From Bacteroides sp. OM05-12 (GTDB lineage Bacteria; Bacteroidota; Bacteroidia; Bacteroidales; Bacteroidaceae): DNA of 64,000 nt. Positions 58,285-64,000 of this stretch are shown here, in pieces (positions within the stretch are counted from its first letter, which is position 1; each line of letters starts with the position of its first letter). Below the pieces are notes generated by a model. The model saw only the letters and a list, made by a program, of their open reading frames with translations, did no database searches and was not told the DNA's origin. The DNA is taken from the NCBI RefSeq assembly GCF_003438995.1, contig NZ_QSUN01000008.1:81668-145667 (forward strand), in the 5' to 3' direction. Made by a program: the position numbers and the translations under genes.

Positions 58285-58961
58285 TTAAGGAACCGGAATA
58301 TATTTCGTATGCTTCAAAACTTTTGCATCTACAAAGAAAACTATTTCCTCCGCAATGTTCGTAACATGATCTCCCGCACGTTCCAACTTGCGGATAATGC
58401 TCAAAAGATTAAGACACGTAAAAGTTTGCTCCGGATTATTCAGAATATAATCAGCCAATACATGAGGAGCTTCCGCATTTATCTCATCTAAAAGATCATC
58501 TTTTGAATATGCCTGAGTAGCCAATTCTATATTTTCACCATTTAACGCCTCCTTGGTAAGCCGCAACATTTTCAGAATTTCAGAAATCATTTCATCCAAA
58601 CGAAGTTGTACTACTAAATCACCGTCCAAAGCCGGTTCCGGAAAGTGTTCTACAAAACGCGCCATCTTTTCCGCAAAATCCCCTATACGTTCCAAATCAC
58701 TATTTATCTTAAGCATAGCCAATACAAAACGAAGATCAACTCCTACGGGAGTATAAAGAGAAATCACATCTTCTACCATACTGTCTATTTTAAGTTCAAA
58801 AGCATTTACCCTTCGTTCACAAGCAATTACTTGCTGTGCCAGACTCCGGTCAAGGGTCAATATGGCTTCTCCTGCCCTATCCAATGATTATATACTAACA
58901 TCCACATTTCTTCGATATCTTGTTTCAAAGAAATTAATTCAGAATCTATGAGGTTTATCAT
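58285..58961 (-). pseudogene. phoU: phosphate-signalling protein PhoU, frameshifted
   Basis: The intact part (stop at 58285) reads from a TTG at 58884 and holds most of PhoU (EILTL-type AILTLDRSLAQQVIACERRV, then GVDLRFVLAMLKINSDLERIGDFAE, and the second repeat with LSIIRKLERAGDHVTNIAEE). The missing N-terminus, MINLIDSELISLKQDIEEMW then MLVYNH, is in another frame from an ATG at 58961 and stops soon after. One lost T in CATTTGGAT near 58885 would join them into 225 residues, the usual PhoU length. It lies apart from any pst genes. Either the gene is broken or the sequence has an error. Confidence 0.85.
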
Positions 58962-59227
58962 CTTGCTACACTCTTTTAAAATTTTACGAATTTAGGCAAT
59001 TGATATTGCAATTCCATTTCATTATTACTACAAAACAGACACAAACCAACGTTTTTAGATTTATTATATCAATACAAATAGATCGTTTTCAAAAGCTAAA
59101 AGAGTCATCGCACGAATAAAAGTGGATAATTAACCTTTTCACAATGTAAAAGAGAATTTGCCTTTTGTTTTGCGGTAATGTACCGCCAGCAATGAAACAC
59201 AACTCAAGATAAGGATGATTTGTAAAC
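58962..59227. other. intergenic region upstream of phoU
   Basis: It holds a small palindrome, GCGGTAATGTACCGC at 59172-59186, which lacks a T run. I see no gene and no clear -7 box. Confidence 0.5.
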
Positions 59228-59992
59228 TTACCTTCCTCCGGCAAACCAATCCTTAAATTCTCCGGCACGTGCTTTGCTTATGACGATTTTTTCCGGTGTA
59301 GATATATATAGATTAATGGCAAGACGGTTATTGAACCATAAATCAATGTCTTTTATAGCATCTCTAGAGATTAAGAATTGCCGATTGGCACGAAAGAAAA
59401 TGGTCGGATTGAGGCTATCAGTCAGCTCGTCGAGCGTTCGCGGAAGAATATATTCGCGAGATTCGTTAGTCACGACCTTTACACTTCCTTCCGTGATATA
59501 GAAATAAGCGATTTCCTTTATGGAGAGAGGGATTAGTTTGTCCCCTTTAGTGGGGACAAGGAAGTAGGTTTTGTAGCTCTCTTCGTGTTTCAGTTGATAA
59601 AGAAGCTGCTGCAAATCCAATGTTGAAGAAGGAACGGCATACAGATTCTTTAATTTTGTCAAAGCTGCACGAACGTCTTGTTCATTGATTGGTTTCAGCA
59701 GATAGTCGATACTGTTTACTTTGAAAGCTCGCAAGGCATATTCATCGTATGCCGTAGTGAATATAACAGGACATTTTATCTGGATATGTTCAAATATCTC
59801 GAAAGCTGACCCATCTGCCAAATGAATATCCATAAATACAAGCTCAGGCATCGGGTTGGAGGCAAACCACTCGATAGCATCGGCAACACTGTCCGGCGCA
59901 CCGATAATTTCAATTTCCGGAGCTACATCAGTTAATATAGCGGTAAGATTACGCACTGCTGCTTTTTCATCTTCTATAATTAGGGATTTCAT
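59228..59992 (-). CDS. LytTR-type response regulator
   Basis: Residues 1-120 are a receiver domain, with the phospho-acceptor Asp in ELVFMDIHLADGS and the Lys in SIDYLLKPI. Residues about 145-254 are a LytTR DNA-binding domain (YFYITEGSVKVVTNESREYI, then LNPTIFFRANRQFLISRDAI). The length of 254 residues is normal. It is 9 bases after the histidine kinase gene and would work with it. Confidence 0.93.
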   Translation of the reverse strand: MKSLIIEDEKAAVRNLTAILTDVAPEIEIIGAPDSVADAIEWFASNPMPELVFMDIHLADGSAFEIFEHIQIKCPVIFTTAYDEYALRAFKVNSIDYLLKPINEQDVRAALTKLKNLYAVPSSTLDLQQLLYQLKHEESYKTYFLVPTKGDKLIPLSIKEIAYFYITEGSVKVVTNESREYILPRTLDELTDSLNPTIFFRANRQFLISRDAIKDIDLWFNNRLAINLYISTPEKIVISKARAGEFKDWFAGGR

Positions 59993-60001
59993 ATCGGTAA
60001 T

Positions 60002-61063
60002 TTAGGGTTTTATTAACGGAATGCAAACACTGAATATACCGTTTACTTCGGTTATTTGTATATCCCGACAGAAGATCAGCCTATAGCGTTTCGAGAGGTT
60101 GTCCAGACCGACTCCGGTTCCTGAAGCGGATGTGCGACGAGGTTGCAGATTGTTCTCTATGCAAAGTGATTCTTCACCAGCCGTACAGATACGGATGGTC
60201 AACGGATTGCGATTGCTAATTTCATTATGCTTGATAGCATTCTCTACTAACAGTTGGACGGAAAAGGGAGGGAGACGATAATCCATCAAATGTTCACCCA
60301 CTTCAAGAGTGAAATGCAGGTTATCTTCATAACGCATCTTCATCAGGAAAATGTAGGAGTCGGTAAACTCCATCTCTTCTTGTAAACTGACGGTATGTGT
60401 GTCATTCTCTTGAAGCGTATAACGTAAAACATAAGACAGTTCACGAATGTATTCCTGTGCCCGTTTGGGATTCTCCCGAACAAGAGATTGCAAGGTGTTG
60501 AGGGAGTTGAAAAGCATATGAGGATTCAATTGATTCTTCAATGCCTGATATTGATTCTGGAGATTCTCGGCTACGAGTTTCTCGTTCTCCAAGAGTACCG
60601 TCTGACGTTCGCGTATCAAGTAGCTGATGTAGCAAGTACCCGTCACGATGACGCTGATAATAAAATTGCGTACCGGGTGAAGATAGTGGTGTACCATCGC
60701 ATCAATGGCAGGAATACTGAAATTCTGGTGCAAGTAGACAAAGAATTCGCCTAACAGTTTGCTTAATATCCAAGTGAGAATAAATGACAACATCACTTTC
60801 CACCATGTCATACATATCTTGGGATCGTTGAAACCAAATAAATAGGTATTTACGGCAAAAAGGACCAAAAGAGACAAAAAAGTATAACCTACTTCAAATA
60901 ACACATCTGCCGGAGTCATACCGGGGAATAAAGTCTGTTGCTCGAAAGTGTCGGTCAATGAGACTAGTTCCGGAAAATGTATCAGAAATCCCACAACAAG
61001 GGAAACAATTACTGTTAGTTGCAGATATTTCTTATTGGCAGTTATCATTCGTAAAGGCATCAT
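60002..61063 (-). CDS. LytS-like sensor histidine kinase
   Basis: The N-terminal half has about four membrane helices. The kinase half is of the His_kinase (PF06580) type, with the phospho-acceptor His in LNPHMLFNSLNTLQ, the N box in SVQLLVENAIKHN and the G box in GTGVGLDNLSKRY. The length of 353 residues is normal. It lies 32 bases after the adaptor gene and 9 before the regulator, in one operon with the RND pump, so the pair may sense the pump's substrate or envelope state. Confidence 0.92.
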   Translation of the reverse strand: MMPLRMITANKKYLQLTVIVSLVVGFLIHFPELVSLTDTFEQQTLFPGMTPADVLFEVGYTFLSLLVLFAVNTYLFGFNDPKICMTWWKVMLSFILTWILSKLLGEFFVYLHQNFSIPAIDAMVHHYLHPVRNFIISVIVTGTCYISYLIRERQTVLLENEKLVAENLQNQYQALKNQLNPHMLFNSLNTLQSLVRENPKRAQEYIRELSYVLRYTLQENDTHTVSLQEEMEFTDSYIFLMKMRYEDNLHFTLEVGEHLMDYRLPPFSVQLLVENAIKHNEISNRNPLTIRICTAGEESLCIENNLQPRRTSASGTGVGLDNLSKRYRLIFCRDIQITEVNGIFSVCIPLIKP

Positions 61064-61095
61064 ATTAATTCAGCAGCAAAGATAACTATTATTAT

Positions 61096-61989
61096 TTATT
61101 CTTTCTCCATTCGTGCCGATACATACATTCCGGGACGGAAAATAGGGCTGCCGTCTAATACTTTGGCATACAATTCGATGGAACGGTTAGTATCGTCCAC
61201 TTGCTGTCCAATGGAAATAAGCGTGGCATGGAAAGTCTGTTTCCCCAAACCATTGACCCTAAACTGTACTCTACTACCTACCTTCATACCATTAAGATCT
61301 TTTTCGTAGGCGATCAGCCTTACCATCGTTTCGCTCTTGTCAATGATATCACATAGAGGTTCTCCGGCAGACAAATGTTTACCCAAATTTGCTTGTACAT
61401 TGCTTATGTAACCGCCGATGGGAGCTGTTACTTCCAGATAAAAACGAATGCCACTCTTTAACAATGTTTCCGGTTCAATGCCAAGCAGACGTAATTGGGC
61501 AGCATTGGCTTGCATACGGCTTTTCATGGAAAGATAATCCGCTTTGCTTTGTTGATACTTTTTCTGTGAAGCGGCTTCCTCACGGCTCAAGGCAGTCTGG
61601 CGGTTATACTCGGCTTCCAAGTATTCCAATTGTGCATGGCTATCCAGATAGTTTTGTTGCAGTTCGATGAATTGCGGATTCTCCAACGTGGCAAGTACCG
61701 CTCCTTTCGGGATATAAGTTCCCGGCAATAAAGAAAGGTTCTTGACGATGCCGTCCATACTGAGGGAAACCGTAGCAAAGTTACGGGGCGGAATTACCAA
61801 CGTACCGTTAAATGATGCCGGATTGGCAATCGCTGTAGCTGAGGTAATGGCATCCACTTGCATAGTGTCTACTTTCTCTGCCATAGTAGTAGTGGTATCC
61901 GTCGCCTGTTCCATTGGTTTAGGTTGTTCTTTCGAAGAGTTGCAAGCTGTCATTAGCAACAGTGCAAGAGGTAATACGATTTGTCTCAT
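61096..61989 (-). CDS. RND efflux periplasmic adaptor (HlyD/CusB-like lipoprotein)
   Basis: A lipoprotein signal ends in LLMTAC. The protein then has a beta-barrel and lipoyl part (NGTLVIPPRNFATVSLSMDG), a coiled-coil hairpin (about 110-165), the second lipoyl half (VTAPIGGYISNVQANLGKH) and a membrane-proximal barrel. It joins the inner-membrane pump to the outer-membrane channel. The next gene is the pump-channel fusion, 11 bases upstream in the transcript. At 297 residues it is short for the family. Confidence 0.9.
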   Translation of the reverse strand: MRQIVLPLALLLMTACNSSKEQPKPMEQATDTTTTMAEKVDTMQVDAITSATAIANPASFNGTLVIPPRNFATVSLSMDGIVKNLSLLPGTYIPKGAVLATLENPQFIELQQNYLDSHAQLEYLEAEYNRQTALSREEAASQKKYQQSKADYLSMKSRMQANAAQLRLLGIEPETLLKSGIRFYLEVTAPIGGYISNVQANLGKHLSAGEPLCDIIDKSETMVRLIAYEKDLNGMKVGSRVQFRVNGLGKQTFHATLISIGQQVDDTNRSIELYAKVLDGSPIFRPGMYVSARMEKE

Positions 61990-62000
61990 ATCTTTGTTTT

Positions 62001-64000
62001 TTATTTGATACTGTATAATTCATATTCCAAAGCGGCTATATTGTATTGGTAAACCGTTTCGATATATCCTTTTTTAATTTCTCGGGCGACATTCATGCTT
62101 TGTACATATTCCGTAATATCCGTTTCACTCTGCCGGAACTGAAGGTCGGCAGTCTTGAGCAGATTGTCGGCCTCTATTAGTGCAGAGGTGGTGTAGAAGC
62201 AGATACTCTCACCGTAGCGGTGCAATGTAGCACGAAGTTCAGTGACGCGATTGTTCAACTCACGAACATTGGCATCGACCTGTGTTTGTATGAGATAACG
62301 ATCCAGCTTTGCCTGACGAATCTTACTACGTTGTGGTAAAAACCATATGGGAAACGATATACCTGCCATCCATGAATTTAATCCTCGCAAAGGAGCAATA
62401 TCCTGACGTACATATCCGAAAGAGAATTCCGGAAAGAAACGACTCCTTTCGATATTAAGCAATGCTTGGCGTTCCTGCACTTGACTGTGGAAGTAGTTGA
62501 GGTGCGCTTCAGAAAGCGCTCCTTCCGTCAAGTCAACGGGATAAACCGCAATGGCAGTTTCATCAGGTAAAATAGCTTCATCTGTGTAACATGTCCATTG
62601 CAAGCGGTTGCCAGCAAGTTTTTGCTCTTCCTCCGCTTGGAAAAGTTTGTTGCGCATATCGGAAGCAATGGTCGCAGTCATACTCTTTTCCAACAAGGTG
62701 ATCTCGCCTTGTTGATACCGAAGTTCCCCGGCACGTTGTACACGGTCTGCCCATTCGCTCTGTTCCTTATACATCTCCCGAAGATTCCATGCATACAGGT
62801 AGTAGGCCCATGCACGTTTTACTTCTGCCTTTATTTCTTTTTCCACCATTTGGCGGTAATAAGTGCCTGTGGCCACCTGACGATTTATTAAAGCATTCTT
62901 GTAAAATGGTGTCAGCAGTGAACCGAAAGATTGGGTCAATGCCATCTCCTTATCCTTTCGTACTTCGCCATTGAGTTGACCCCATGAATAACTGAATTCT
63001 GTTGGAACCAGTTCCATCACTTCACCGCGAGTAGCTCGGGTACGACGTATCTCAGCTTCTGCCATCTTCAAGCGTGGATTGTTTTGCAATGCCATTTCCA
63101 TGGCTTGCTCTAAAGTGACCGTTTGTTGCGCTTCTACAGGTGCGGGAAGCAACACTAATCCAAATGAGAACAAACCCAAACCGAACCATCTTTTTAGTTT
63201 ACTATGACGCAACATAGCAACCGAGTTTACAATATGATAAAATACAGGAATAATCAATAAAGTCAGTATCGTAGATACAATCAATCCGCCGATTACTACC
63301 GTTGCCAACGGGCGTTGTACCTCTGCCCCGGCAGAAGTGGCAATTGCCATCGGTACAAATCCCAAAGAAGCAACCAACCCTGTCAGAAATACCGGACGCA
63401 ACAGATGAGGACAACTTTCTCGGATGATGCGGGAGGTGGTTAGCGAATAACAACCACGGGCTTTTACCTCATTAAAATGGTTAATCATCAGAATGCCGTT
63501 AAGCACTGCCACACCGAAGAGAGCGATAAAACCTACGCCAGCTGAAATGCTGAACGGTAATCCGCGCAACCAAAGAGCAAGAATACCTCCGATTAATGAT
63601 AAAGGTACGGTACTAAATACCACAAGCGTATAAGTGACGGACTTGAAAGCAAAGAACAGCAGCAGCAATATCAGCATCAATGCTACCGGAATTACGATAA
63701 GCAACGTGTTGATAGCATTTTGTAGGTTCTCGAACTGTCCGCCGTAAGAGAAATAGTATCCGGGTTTAAGTTTAATGTTCTTCTCCAGCGTATCTTGAAT
63801 GTTGTTCACCACTTGTTGAATATCGGCATCACGCACGTTTACGCCAATAACAATACGTCGTTTGGTAGCATCACGATTGATTTGTAACGGACCGTCTACA
63901 AGGTCTATTGTAGCTACTTCGCTAATTGGTATTTGGATTCCTTCGTTGGTACGAACAAAGAGTTTGTCGAGATTTAGGTCCTTCACTTTGTCGTAGTCTA
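62001..64000 (-). CDS. CusA/CzcA-type RND pump fused to a TolC-like channel, partial
   Basis: The gene runs off the right edge, so the N-terminal part of the pump is missing; the frame is open to the last base. The visible part has the last third of an RND transporter (docking region, then six membrane helices with VGFIALFGVAVLNGILMINH) up to about residue 285 of the visible protein. A short linker with APVEAQQ follows, and then a TolC/CusC-like outer-membrane factor (QQTVTLEQAMEMALQNNPRL to ALEYELYSIK), in helical hairpins. The fusion would make a single chain with pump and channel. Such fusions are known in Bacteroidetes; the export substrate (heavy metal is typical) cannot be told. Confidence 0.9.
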   Translation of the reverse strand, partial: DYDKVKDLNLDKLFVRTNEGIQIPISEVATIDLVDGPLQINRDATKRRIVIGVNVRDADIQQVVNNIQDTLEKNIKLKPGYYFSYGGQFENLQNAINTLLIVIPVALMLILLLLFFAFKSVTYTLVVFSTVPLSLIGGILALWLRGLPFSISAGVGFIALFGVAVLNGILMINHFNEVKARGCYSLTTSRIIRESCPHLLRPVFLTGLVASLGFVPMAIATSAGAEVQRPLATVVIGGLIVSTILTLLIIPVFYHIVNSVAMLRHSKLKRWFGLGLFSFGLVLLPAPVEAQQTVTLEQAMEMALQNNPRLKMAEAEIRRTRATRGEVMELVPTEFSYSWGQLNGEVRKDKEMALTQSFGSLLTPFYKNALINRQVATGTYYRQMVEKEIKAEVKRAWAYYLYAWNLREMYKEQSEWADRVQRAGELRYQQGEITLLEKSMTATIASDMRNKLFQAEEEQKLAGNRLQWTCYTDEAILPDETAIAVYPVDLTEGALSEAHLNYFHSQVQERQALLNIERSRFFPEFSFGYVRQDIAPLRGLNSWMAGISFPIWFLPQRSKIRQAKLDRYLIQTQVDANVRELNNRVTELRATLHRYGESICFYTTSALIEADNLLKTADLQFRQSETDITEYVQSMNVAREIKKGYIETVYQYNIAALEYELYSIK

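Overview
The window looks like a chromosomal segment of a gut Bacteroides or close Bacteroidales relative. The reasons are the AT-rich sequence, the repeated Bacteroidetes-type -7 box TAnnTTTG upstream of genes (often with no clear Shine-Dalgarno), the atpDC-x-BEFHAG order of the ATP synthase operon, a complete Na+-NQR operon, a KDG/KDPG uronate branch, a LacZ-like GH2 enzyme, and families typical of the phylum (DUF5686, DUF4301, DUF1573, EFR1, C10 peptidase with a sorting-type tail). The species cannot be settled from the sequence alone.

Layout. 1-3.7 kb: accessory region with a long imperfect hairpin, a small HTH protein, a phased GTATC array and three envelope proteins, the last broken by a frameshift. 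4.0-9.2 kb: hotdog thioesterase, then a uronate locus (eda, kdgK, divergent LacI regulator, uxaA) with operator-like palindromes in the divergent promoter. 9.2-10 kb: stacked repeats. 10-14 kb: C10 cysteine protease, lipoprotein, NhaC-type antiporter. 14-20.5 kb (minus strand): exonuclease, then ppx, ppk1, a glycosyltransferase and an LpxH-like phosphoesterase in one tight operon, then lipB. 20.6-27.8 kb: the complete F1Fo ATP synthase operon. 28-37.7 kb: purT, a PspC/PadR pair, GNAT acetyltransferase, DUF4301 protein, RelA-type enzyme plus DgkA, galactose mutarotase, DUF1573 protein. 37.7-38.5 kb: a second stacked-repeat block. 38.5-44.7 kb: OPT transporter, esterase and GH2 beta-galactosidase in one operon. 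44.7-47.6 kb: ferritin, ribosomal protein S16, ThrE-like exporter. 47.6-53.5 kb: nqrABCDEF. 53.6-64 kb: DUF5686 outer-membrane protein, glycosyltransferase, EFR1 ferredoxin, a frameshifted phoU, and a LytTR/LytS pair with an RND efflux adaptor and an RND-TolC fusion that runs off the right edge.

How it works together. UxaA, KdgK and Eda form the lower hexuronate branch (altronate to KDG to KDPG to pyruvate plus glyceraldehyde-3-phosphate), probably switched by the LacI protein. NQR, the NhaC-type antiporter and the ATP synthase are the ion-coupled energy modules. Most of the window is housekeeping. The unusual material is in the intergenic repeats (paired MITE-like elements, a 49-nt hairpin with a compensatory base change, two other palindrome families), two single-base frameshifts (a lipoprotein and phoU), an Rsh enzyme whose hydrolase site is degenerate, and an unrecognised envelope cluster at the left end. 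I found no CRISPR array, tRNA, rRNA or intact insertion sequence.
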